The notes under the pieces were generated by a model. It had not been told where the DNA came from. It was given only the letters and a program-made list of their open reading frames with translations, and made no database searches. Made by a program: the position numbers and the translations under genes. A DNA stretch of 54,207 bases from Nemertoderma westbladi (taxonomy: Eukaryota > Xenacoelomorpha > Nemertodermatida > Nemertodermatidae): the NCBI GenBank assembly GCA_032718475.1, contig JAUCBJ010004807.1, positions 1 to 54,207 of the forward strand. Reading direction: 5' to 3'. This document shows, one piece after another, positions 1 to 9,300 of the stretch; position 1 is the first letter of the stretch; each line of letters opens with the position of its first letter.

Positions 1-1289
1 AACAAGAATGGTGCAATACAGAACAATTCGATTAGGTACAGGACACGCCACATCGCATCAGAACAAGGTCAAGGCAAGTGTTGTATCTCTCTATTGGGAA
101 AACGAATGGCAATGAAATGAACTTTTCCTTTCATTTGCTGGTTGTTTTGCCGGTTTTTTTAATTATACTTTGGAAGCCTATCATACAGCAATGACTTCAA
201 ATTCGAAAAGCACTATACAGTAATCTATATGACTTTGTGTTGAGTGGGACTCGAAATCTTTCGTAGAATTGTTACTCGTGGCACTGTTTCCTTAGTAACC
301 AACCACTAGAGGCCTAGGAATACACCATGTCATTGAAGAGTTTCTTTAATTCAGGTGCATGCCCCTAAGGCGTTGTATGTTGTTTAGGACGTGTGACAAT
401 TAATTAATAGTCCTATGCATAAATTATTTTTTGCGATTCTTTGGCACATCTGTCACGTCATAATGAATCTATTTAATTTGCCACATATTAAATTGTTTGG
501 TACATAACGTTTGGTCAATTCCTTGAGTTAATGGCACAAAATGACCGCAAATACCAACAATGTGTTTTAAAGGGTTTAAAAATTAATTTAATTTAAAACA
601 TTCAGTGAAAGGAACAGGTGGGGGTGTTTTCTAACCAAAACATTATACTAGGAGAACGTAACTTTATTTCACCTTTCATTTTTTAACTTTTTTTCCATTT
701 TTTTTTTCATTTTTTAACCAATTTTCTTTATTTTTGGCTCATTCGAAAGGATTTCGACAGTTCTTTAAAAGTTATCGGTTGGAATTTTTATATTTCTGTT
801 TTTACAGCCAATTTTTTAGGTTAAAGCCAACAATTTGTTAAAATTTTACCAAATATTAATAATAAATATTCATAAATATTATCCAATTTTCATAAAAAAG
901 CTAAAAAAAAACTACAAAAAACTAAAAATTGTAACCAATAACTTTTGTGGAGATCACCTCCGTAATTCGAAAAAAATTGGTTTCAGACAATTTCAACTAA
1001 AATTTAATGACTAAAAGTAGCATTTTAACCGCAAATCATGTTTCATTCAATGGCCGCTAGAGGGCTACTGCCATTACTACTAGAGCCATTGTCGACTGGA
1101 ATAGATAGACATAGACATAGATGGCAACTGGAAATTTGAAAATTTTTCAAAAAAACATGTTTAGCCATATTTTAACAGCCCATACTGTATAAAAATCAAA
1201 ATATTTTAATTTCAGTAGAAATTGTAGACATTTAAGAAAAGTGTTCCGGGGGGGTGGTATCCCCCTTTGTTTTGCATTTGTGACGCATT
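1..1289. other. AT-rich intergenic or intronic DNA, no gene seen
   Basis: I see no coding stretch, RNA gene or clear repeat. The DNA is AT-rich with poly-T and poly-A runs, especially around 680-740 and 890-930. The LINE that follows is 5'-truncated, so its left edge is only approximate. Confidence 0.6.
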
Positions 1290-1741
1290 AGTTTCTACGG
1301 CAGTTAAGTTAGCAGCTGCAGAAACAGTTCCTGTATACTCTCGAAACAGGAAAAGGGCCCCCTGGACTTTTAATTTACAGGAGCTATTAAACCAACAGGT
1401 TGCTGCCATCAATAATGCTGACGACAGCAGGCAATCATCCCAGGCATGGAAATAGATCAACCTGCTTACTGGGCGGAAAAGCAAACCAACCACCAAGGTT
1501 AAGGCTGAATCACCAGCCGATCGCCTCAATGGTTGGAAGGCCCACTTTGAGAAGCTCCTCAATAATGACAGGGTATTGCCTGATAACTTTATAGAAGTAA
1601 AAGTGTCTGAGTCTACTCCCAGATATTACCAGTGTCGATATCTCCTTTGCAGAAGTGAAGGCTGCTGCAACGAGCATTGAGACCAATCGTGCCAGTGGAG
1701 TAGATGGTGTTCCCCTTGAGGTCTTTAAAATACCCTAAGTG
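1290..1741 (+). pseudogene. LINE A copy 1, linker region between endonuclease and RT (broken)
   Basis: The first part reads AVKLAAAETVPVYSRNRK and then LLNQQVAAINNADD. Another frame continues with LLTGRKSKPTTKVKAESPAD, and a third with a piece matching the block before the RT (NRASGVDGVP in copy 2). At least two frameshifts and a stop separate the pieces. The match to the - strand copy around 21183-21760 is clear at both DNA and protein level. Confidence 0.75.
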
Positions 1742-1753
1742 TTTAAAGATCAT
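1742..1753 (+). repeat. 12-bp target-site duplication, left copy (TTTAAAGATCAT)
   Basis: The same 12 bases occur at 2173-2184. The uninterrupted paralogue at about 21175-21186 (- strand) has one version of this site (GTTTAAAGCTCATC), so the 12 bp are duplicated target DNA and everything between them was inserted. Confidence 0.85.
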
Positions 1754-2172
1754 TTATTATAGGAAGGGATCTAGGGGTCTTAACCTCGAATGATTTTACT
1801 GAAAATAACTTATCTTTTATTGGCGCAATTGTAGGACTAATCCTATCACATGCGTACTTTTTAACCGGGTAGTGTACAAATTTAGGAATCGCGTAATTTT
1901 TCTTGAAATGAATATCTCATATCTCTCCAAACCACGTACGCGTTTCGACCTTCTGGGTCTCATCAGCGATTCCTAAATTTGTACACTACCCGGTTAAAAA
2001 GTACGCATGTGATGGGATTAGTCCTACAATTGCGCCAATAAAAGATAAGTTATTTTCAGTAAAATAAACTTATCATTCGAGGTTAAGACCCCTAGATTCC
2101 TTCCTATAATAAATGTATAATAACAAACACCTCGATAAATACAGCTTGGCAACAGATTGTTACTATCAATAA
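1754..2172 (-). mobile_element. Foldback element with hammerhead-ribozyme-like core, nested in LINE A
   Basis: Two long inverted arms (about 1751-1892 and 1966-2115; the right arm has an extra ~8 bp) flank a 73-nt loop and are followed by a ~57-nt right tail. The insertion is bounded by a 12-bp duplication. Such a long duplication and the asymmetric tail fit target-primed reverse transcription better than a DNA transposase. The loop contains a hammerhead-like core on the - strand. Penelope-like retroelements and retrozymes are known to carry hammerhead motifs and often sit as partly inverted copies, so a non-autonomous Penelope-like or retrozyme origin is my inference. No protein is encoded. 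Confidence 0.7.
1892..1973 (-). ncRNA. Candidate hammerhead (type I-like) self-cleaving ribozyme core
   Basis: Read on the - strand, 1966-1959 is CTGATGAG. It is followed by ACC, a CAGAA loop and GGT, then CGAAAC at 1947-1942. These are the invariant hammerhead core with a G-ACC/GGU-C stem II. Flanking stem I can form between GGAATCGC (1973-1966) and GCGATTCC (1892-1885), the inner ends of the large inverted arms. Stem III, expected in the bases after GAAA (1941-1928), is weak here: CGC-GUAC-GUG can pair with one wobble, followed by a possible GUU cleavage triplet. About 35 nt lie between that site and stem I, longer than usual, so activity is uncertain. Confidence 0.6.
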
Positions 2173-2184
2173 TTTAAAGATCAT
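2173..2184 (+). repeat. 12-bp target-site duplication, right copy
   Basis: Identical to 1742-1753. LINE A coding sequence resumes directly after it. Confidence 0.85.
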
Positions 2185-2884
2185 CTATCCCATCATAGTA
2201 GACATGTACAGAACAACAAGTGTCCCACAAGAAATGAAAACAAATAAGTTGGTGCCAGTTCCCAAGAAGGGCAACCTAACACTCTATGGTTCTTTTCGGG
2301 GAATCTCATTGATCTCGATTGCTGCAAAGCTATACAATAGAATTATATTAAATCGCATCCGGGATCCCATTGAGAGACTGCTCCGTGGAAATCAGAATGG
2401 GTTCCGTAAAGGTCGTGGGACCATGGAGCCCATTTTGGCACTTAAAAGGATAATTGAAGAGTTATCAGAAAAGGAAGACAGGCATCTGGCTGTTATCTTT
2501 GTTGACTTCTTCAAGGCCTTTGATTCAGTCTCTGGCTCACGTATGTTCAGCATACTTTCATTATATGGGATTCCTGATGAAATTATTGCAGCAATCAGAT
2601 CTGTATACGATGGTTCGACAACAATTGTGTCTACTGTTGATGGTGACACAGAACCATTTGAAGTATTATGGGGAGTCCTCCAAGGAGACACATTTGCGCC
2701 ATTCTTGTTCATAATTTTGGTTGACTATGTTCTACGCATGTCCTTAGATCATCATAATGATGATGGGGTGATGGTAACTCCCCCACCTACTGGCTCCAGA
2801 AGTCGAGGAAATCCTGCCAAGTACCTAACTGATCTAGACTTTGCTGATGACCTAGGAGTACTCTCAGAATCACTAGATCACTAG
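2185..2884 (+). pseudogene. LINE A copy 1 reverse transcriptase domain
   Basis: An open stretch of about 230 codons encodes the fingers and palm of a LINE reverse transcriptase. Visible blocks are LVPVPKKGNLTLYGSFRGIS (2248-2307), GNQNGFRKGRGTMEPILALK, the palm Asp block VDFFKAFDS, the GVLQGDTFAPFLFIILVDY block, and the catalytic LDFADDLG box near 2836-2860. It stops at 2884, where copy 2 continues into a further ~25 residues. It is part of a dead element and differs from copy 2 by scattered substitutions. Confidence 0.85.
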
Positions 2885-2959
2885 AATCACGGCTCCTCAG
2901 CTCATTAGAACAGGCTGCTTCTAGTGTTGGTCTTTTTATTTTTTTATTAACTCCAAAAA

Positions 2960-3652
2960 GACCAAATTTTGACAGTTAACTTTGAAAGTCCTCAGCAAGT
3001 CTCTGACCGAGATGAGCATAAGCTCAAAGGGCGACTTCTGAACCTGGGATCATGGATCCGGAAGTCAGGTGAGGACCTTCGAATACGTAAGGGAAAGGCC
3101 TGGGCAGCCTTGAATAGGCTTTCCAGGATTTGGAAGTCACAGAGAAGTAATCGGAAACTTATTCCGATTATTTAGAGCAACAGTAGTTCCAGTACTCCTC
3201 TATGGGAGTCCATGCTGGGCTCTAACTGCTGAGGACACCAAATCTCTGGATGGCACATTCTCAAGAATGCTACGCCGGGTTCATTGTGTCAAGTATAATG
3301 CACACATCTACAACCAGACACTATATAACATTGGAGGTGTCTCATTGGTTCCCCCAAGCTTGACACTAGAACAAAGACGCCTCCGCTTTGCAGGACATTG
3401 CTTTCGCCGTGAGGACCAGCCAGTGCCGTGCTTTGGCAGCCTAATGGAGTGAATAAGCATGGTGGACAGCCCATGACTTTCTTGAGACACATGTTAGAGG
3501 ACACTGGCCTTGAAGATGCGGATGATCTAGCAAATGTCATAGGTGATAGGGAGTTATGGCGCCGCAATTTTTCGACAAGCCGGCACAGCATTCTTAAAAA
3601 TGCGGCTGCAATGCAGCATGCCGATCCTAGTAGTAGGGGATTCCCTTAACAT
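2960..3652 (+). pseudogene. LINE A copy 1 C-terminal region (broken)
   Basis: Fragments in different frames match the intact C-terminal piece of copy 2 (19743-20360). They include LGSWIRKSGEDLRIRKGKAW at 3041-3100, then LLYGSPCWALTAEDTKSLDG, then MLRRVHCVKYNAHIYNQTLY. The DLANV...GDRELWR end lies near 3525-3560. This is the usual domain downstream of the RT in RTE-like LINEs (a YGS-x-CW motif). Several frameshifts are present. Confidence 0.75.
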
Positions 3653-4574
3653 ATGGGTTACAAGAAGTGGTGCCTTCGCACAGCACGTGATATAGTCTTA
3701 AAGTGTTTCAAAATAATTATGAGCAAAATCTAACAGGTGTCCACCTAGAGGTAGAACCGGGTAACGGCAGTCGATTTAAGACCTCACAAAAACTCAGTCT
3801 GAGGTCTAGAATATATGCGCCAGGTATCAATCAGGAATAATAATAATAATAATAATATATTTATTTAGCGCCTTTCTAGACATATTTCAAGGCCCTTTTG
3901 AATAAAAATTAACAATACGGTAAAAAAAACAGCAAAAACATATTGACATAAAAACATATAATGAGTTAAAATGAGTTAAAAGGGCGCATCATGGTACTCG
4001 TGTTGAAATAAAACAGTTTTCAGTTTCGATTGAAAAATTGTCAATGTAGTGGCTGATAGCATGTCATAAGGAAGTTACAAACTCGAGAAAGGAATATAAA
4101 CAACGAAATGGGTAAAGGTTTTCATTTCAGACATTTCTAAAATATTTTAATTTCAGCCCACTAGCGGTAGACTGCATAACTGATGAGGATTCTGTCCCAA
4201 CAACAACGCAGACTAAATTGGTGGTCTATGGTCTAGCATGTATGTAGTATGTATATCTACCATGTTTCAGCTTGATAGGATAACAAAATAACTAAATGAG
4301 AGAAGATTTAACTTTCAGACATTTTGATAATCCCTGGCAACTGACTAGAGAACTACAGACGGTTGAATGAAACAGCTAATGGTCTAGTACAAATCTGCCA
4401 AGTTTTAGCTTGAAAGGATTACATACAAATACTGTAAATGGGAGCACATTTAATGTTTAGATATGAAGCCCTCTACGCTAGATTGTTGAACTGATGGTGT
4501 CTGAAAGTCCCTAAAAATCTGTATCCGTCTTATTGATGCTCGACAACTCTAAATCCGACAAAGTTAAAATGTTA
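3653..4574. other. Non-coding DNA with a short (AAT)n microsatellite
   Basis: I see no gene. An (AAT)n tract lies at about 3837-3856. It is directly followed by TTTATTTAGCGCCTTTCTAG, a type of sequence seen as a dispersed repeat end in many marine invertebrates. The rest is AT-rich without clear structure. Confidence 0.5.
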
Positions 4575-4912
4575 AACTATTTGCCAAAATTGACCCGCCC
4601 AACTATTTGCCAAAATTGACCCGCCCAACTATTTGCCAAAATTGACCCGCCCAACTATTTGCCAAAATTGACCCGCCCAACTATTTGCCAAAATTGACCC
4701 GCCCAACTATTTGCCAAAATTGACCCGCCCAACTATTTGCCAAAATTGACCCGCCCAACTATTTGCCAAAATTGACCCGCCCAACTATTTGCCAAAATTG
4801 ACCCGCCCAACTATTTGCCAAAATTGACCCGCCCAACTATTTGCCAAAATTGACCCGCCCAACTATTTGCCAAAATTGACCCGCCCAACTATTTGCCATA
4901 ATTGACCCGCCC
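4575..4912. repeat. 26-bp satellite, 13 copies
   Basis: The unit AACTATTTGCCAAAATTGAC plus CCGCCC starts at 4575 and repeats exactly every 26 bp, with the last unit at 4887-4912. Nearly all units are identical by eye; only the last shows an internal change (CCATAATT). Such homogeneity means recent expansion or gene conversion. No splice-like or coding signal is seen in it. Confidence 0.95.
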
Positions 4913-6256
4913 CCCAAACAGTGTCAGTTCGTAAAGGCACGTGTTTGTCCATACATTTGACTATTAAGCTTATGTACCACTTCTGAGGAATTGGTTCAAC
5001 AGAATGGCCTGAAATTTGGAGGGTAATTTGCCACAGCACAGCACGGCATTTGCATTTTGCATGTATCTCAGACGTTGTAGCAGAATAAATAAAAAAAATG
5101 ATTGGGATTACCAGAAATTTTCAAAGTGAAAAATCGTATTTTTAAAAAGTGAAAAAAACAAGTATTTTGGCCGTTTTTTGTTATGTAAATTTTTAAATTT
5201 CTAACCCACGTGTCTAAATGTGGTACCACCTATTAAGGATTAGTAGAAGAACATATACTGAAAATGTCATGCAATTTGGTCCAGTAGTTCCAGAGAAACA
5301 GGTACATGAGTGAAAAATAAAAACAAAAAATAAAATTCTGAGATAAAGCCATTTAAAGTTTTCAAACCTTCCCGCCATTTTATGTTAAATGGAGGGATAA
5401 TTCAAATTGTATTGAAAAAATAAGGAAGAATACTTCTTAACTAAAATTTTAGATATGGTGGTTTTCTGGGGTGGTGATTGCATTTCCGATGTCAGTTTTA
5501 AGGTTTGATGAATTCCAGACTGTCTATCTGTCTGTTTATCGGACAATCTGTCTGTCTGTCAGTCAATAATTAAGGAAACACACTGCCGATCTGAAATTTA
5601 GGTTATGGGGGTGTTCCTGGTCGGTGATTTCAATACCGATGTTAGTTTTAACGTTTGAAGAATTCCAGACTGTCTAACTGTCAGTCTGTCTGTTTATCAG
5701 ACAATCTGTCCGTCTGTCAGTCGAAATTTAGGAATGGACACCGCTAACAATTGAGTTGAAGGGGTTTTCCTAGTCGGTGATTCCATTTCTGATGTCAATA
5801 TTTAAATATAATGTCTTTATGTTGGTCTGTATTCATCGGCATTCATTGGTCTGTCCATTCAAAATATACAGACAGACAGCCAAATAGACCATCTCTTTTA
5901 ACCGATAAAACGGACATAAGAAATGGAATCATAGACCAGGAAAACCTCTACAACAATATTTTCAGTTGTGTATTTCATTCATTATTTTTTTACTGACACG
6001 CAGGACATAAAGACAGACATGCAGACAGATAGACATGCGGGCAGGCAGGCAGAATGACAGACAATCTATAATACATGAAACATTAAAACTGACATTATAT
6101 ATAATGATCACTAAACAGGAAAAGTCCTATAGCGAAAATTGTACATTGCATGTGTTTCTTAAATTTTGTCAGACAAACAGACAGACAAACCGACTGAGAG
6201 ACAAACAGACAGCTATAACTTGAGAACTAAAAGAGATCTCGCCATGTCGTTTTCAG
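4913..6256. other. Non-coding DNA with degenerate CTGT/CAGA simple repeats and a ~142-bp duplication
   Basis: From about 5465 to 5800 a ~142-bp segment (GGTGATT...GATGTCAGTTTTAA...GAATTCCAGACTGTCT, then CTGTCTGT runs) is present twice, with a partial third start near 5775. From 5865 to 6215 the complementary CAGACAGA-type simple repeat appears, so the two blocks could pair. I see no exon until the splice acceptor at 6251-6256. Confidence 0.6.
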
Positions 6257-6380
6257 TTTTGAAATCGCCATTAAATTTTGATCCAGAATCCGTAAAAAAA
6301 AATTTGCCCACAAACAAGTGCCTTTCCGGCTCCGCCAATTTAGTTGCTCGCCCCACAAGTCCGTCGTGCTACCGGGACAG
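6257..6380 (+). CDS. EDEM3-like exon 1 of the window (candidate)
   Basis: It is preceded by TCGTTTTCAG and followed by the donor GACAG|GTGAAG. The open frame reads LKSPLNFDPESVKKNLPTNK, followed by a Cys/Ser/Pro-rich stretch ending CYRD. It ends in phase 2 (AG), and exon 2 supplies the missing T to give Ser. This phase match is the main support; I do not recognise the protein segment itself with certainty. It would be the linker between the GH47 and PA domains. Confidence 0.55.
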
Positions 6381-9300
6381 GTGAAGTTATAAATTGACTA
6401 AACCTTCTACAATTTTGATATGCGAATTTTGCTACTATTTCTGAACGAAATTACAACTATTTACAATCCTTGATACCTTACCTAGGTGAGACATCAGCTA
6501 TGAAATCAACAAATTTAATAGTTAACAAAGAATATGTAGTTGATTCTACAAAATATTATCCAATTTTTTTGTAGAATGAAACACGTAAACTTTCGACCCA
6601 TCAATTTTGAATCGATCGTTTGGTTTTATTTTCTTAGCCACTGTATATATATATATATATATATCATCTTTAATGGGATTGAAACAACCTTTTCCTGGCG
6701 AAACAAAAACAACTAAAGACCACAATGTGTTGTCGTCTTCGATATCATTATTATTATTTTAAAATATTTATTTTACTTAATGTGTTTTCTAATCAAAACA
6801 ATAAACGAAACTTTATTTCACTTGCCATTGCAGTGACACGGACGAGGTTACAATAGAATACATATCCGTAATGGTTATTGCCATTGCAGTGACACGGACG
6901 AGGTTACAATAGAATACATATCCGTAATGGTTATTGCCATTGCAGTGACACGGACGAGGTTACAATAGAATACATATCCGTAATGGTTATTGCCATTGCA
7001 GTGACACGGACGAGGTTACAATAGAATACATATCCGTAATGGTTATTGCCATTGCAGTGACACGGACGAGGTTACAATAGAATACATATCCGTAATGGTT
7101 ATTGCCATTGCAGTGACACGGACGAGGTTACAATAGAATACATATCCGTAATGGTTATTGCCATTGCAGTGACACAGACGAGGTTACAATAGAATACATA
7201 TCCGTAATGGTTATTGCCATTGCAGTGACACGGACGAGGTTACAATAGAGTACATATCCGTAATGGTTATTGCCATTGCAGTGACACGGACGAGGTTACA
7301 ATAGAATACATATCCGGATTGCCATTGCAGTGACACGGACGAGGTTACAATAGAATACATATCCGCGGCTGAATTTGATCCAACGAATAAACGCCACGTG
7401 GCCACACTCAATCTAATGGGAATCACCATAGTGCAACTAAGTGACGGCCGGTTGCAATTGTTTCATAGTACGTCTTCGGTAAGTTTTAACGAAACAGTTT
7501 TACAAATATGTATAATAGTGGTGGCGTGTATCCGTTAATAATATTATTTGACGGGGTTTAACTTAGCCAAAATATATAATAAAATATTAACTAAATGGTA
7601 TTTATCTCTAACATAGTATATTTTATGCGTGTACTGATTAATTTGTATATTAGTGCTAAAAATTATGTCCTCAATTAACTGTATGTACTATTTTATATTT
7701 ATTGTGTATTTTATTAATATCTATATCCTCTTACGTCCAATCTGGATATTACACGTCTTATGAATTATCATTTGACGGGGTTTATTATTAAAGGAAGGGG
7801 TCAATGTACTGTATTTACAGACCTTACTGGAGGTCTCTGTGAAGAACTCTGTTCCTTCGACAGAGTTACTGCCATCGACAAGCTAGGAGCTTTCTTGTTT
7901 AAACATGATCTGAAAAAAATTCCTTATCCTTATTTAATGAACTCTTATTTATATAAATTTCAGTCAACGTCGCAAGAGAACTACCAGCTGGGCGCGGCCT
8001 TTATGGAAGAAATGATGGAAATTAACAAGAAACAGGCCCTCCATCAACGACTGGAGACAAGAATATTACAGGCCGTTTCCTATCCATACCTAGGAACCGT
8101 AGTCCTAACTGCCAGTCCATCTCAGTTCGGACCCACAACCGGTCCCCAGTCAGTGGTGAGTACCCACACCTACCGGTCCCCAGTCAGTGGTGAGTACCCC
8201 TACCATACCGGTCCCCAGTCTGTGGTGAGTACCCCTACCTTACCGGTCCCCAGTCTGTGGTGAGTACCCACACCTACCTGTCCCCACTCTGTGGTGAGTA
8301 TCCCTACCTTACCGGTCCCCACTCTGTGGTCAGTATCCCTACCTTACCGGTCCCCAGTCTGTGGTGAGTACCACCACCTACCGGTCCCCAGTCTGTGGTG
8401 AGTACCCCTACCTTACCGGTCCCCAGTCAGTGGTGAGTACCCCTACCTTACCGGTCCCCAGTCTGTGGTGAGTACCCACACCTACCTGTCCCCAGTCTGT
8501 GGTGAATACCCCTACCTTACCGGTCCCCAGTCTGTGGTGAGTACCCCTACCTTACCGGTCCCCAGTCTGTGGTGAGTACCCACACCTACCTGTCCCGAGT
8601 CTGTGGTGAATACCCCTACCTTACCGGTCCCCAGTCTGTGGTGAGTACCCACACCTACCGGTCCCCAGTCTGTGGTGAGTACCCCTACCTTACCGGTCCC
8701 CAGTCTGTGGTGAGTACCCACACCTACCTGTCCCCAGTCTGTGGTGAGTACCCCTACCTTACCGGTCCCCAGTCTGTGGTGAGTACCCCTACCTTACCGG
8801 TCCCCAGTCTGTGGTGAGTACCCCTACCATACCGGTCCCCAGTCTGTGGTGAGTACCCCTACTTACCGCACCCCAGTCTGTGGTGAGTACCCACACCTAC
8901 CTGTCCCGAGTCTGTGGTGAATACCCCTACCTTACCGGTCCCCAGTCTGTGGTGAGTACCCACACCTACCGGTCCCCAGTCTGTGGTGAGTACCCCTACC
9001 TTACCGGTCCCCAGTCTGTGGTGAGTACCCACACCTACCTGTCCCCAGTCTGTGGTGAGTACCCCTACCTTACCGGTCCCCAGTCTGTGGTGAGTACCCA
9101 CACCTACCGGTCCCCAGTCTGTGGTGAGTACCCCTACCTTACCGGTCCCCAGTCTGTGGTGAGTACCCACACCTACCTGTCCCCAGTCTGTGGTGAGTAC
9201 CCCTACCTTACCGGTCCCCAGTCTGTGGTGAGTACCCACACCTACCTGTCCCCAGTCTGTGGTGAGTACCCCTACCTTACCGGTCCCCAGTCTGTGGTGA

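Larger units (their letters stand above)
1290..3652 (+). mobile_element. LINE family A, copy 1: RTE-like non-LTR retrotransposon, 5'-truncated, decayed, with a nested insertion
   Basis: The segments 1290-1753 and 2185-3652 align in order with the - strand copy at 19698-22060. They cover the linker after the endonuclease, the reverse transcriptase and the C-terminal region. The RT carries a VDFFKAFDS block and a FADD catalytic box, typical of RTE-like and related LINE clades; I do not assign the clade firmly. The reading frame is broken several times, so the copy is dead. A 419-bp foldback element interrupts it at 1754-2172. The 3' end is a short (TAG)n run at about 3629-3638, shared with copy 2, which looks like the tail of the family. 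The 5' end is truncated near 1290. Confidence 0.85.

Noticed and set aside
1751-2115. DNA-transposon MITE as explanation for the inverted-arm insertion
   Set aside because: The target duplication is 12 bp and the right side has a 57-nt tail outside the arms, which does not fit a cut-and-paste element with terminal inverted repeats.
7760-7963. Upstream extension of exon 3 as coding sequence
   Set aside because: The frame is open, but a consensus TTTCAG acceptor precedes exon 3, phases fit exon 2 exactly, and the extension has no PA-domain-like content.
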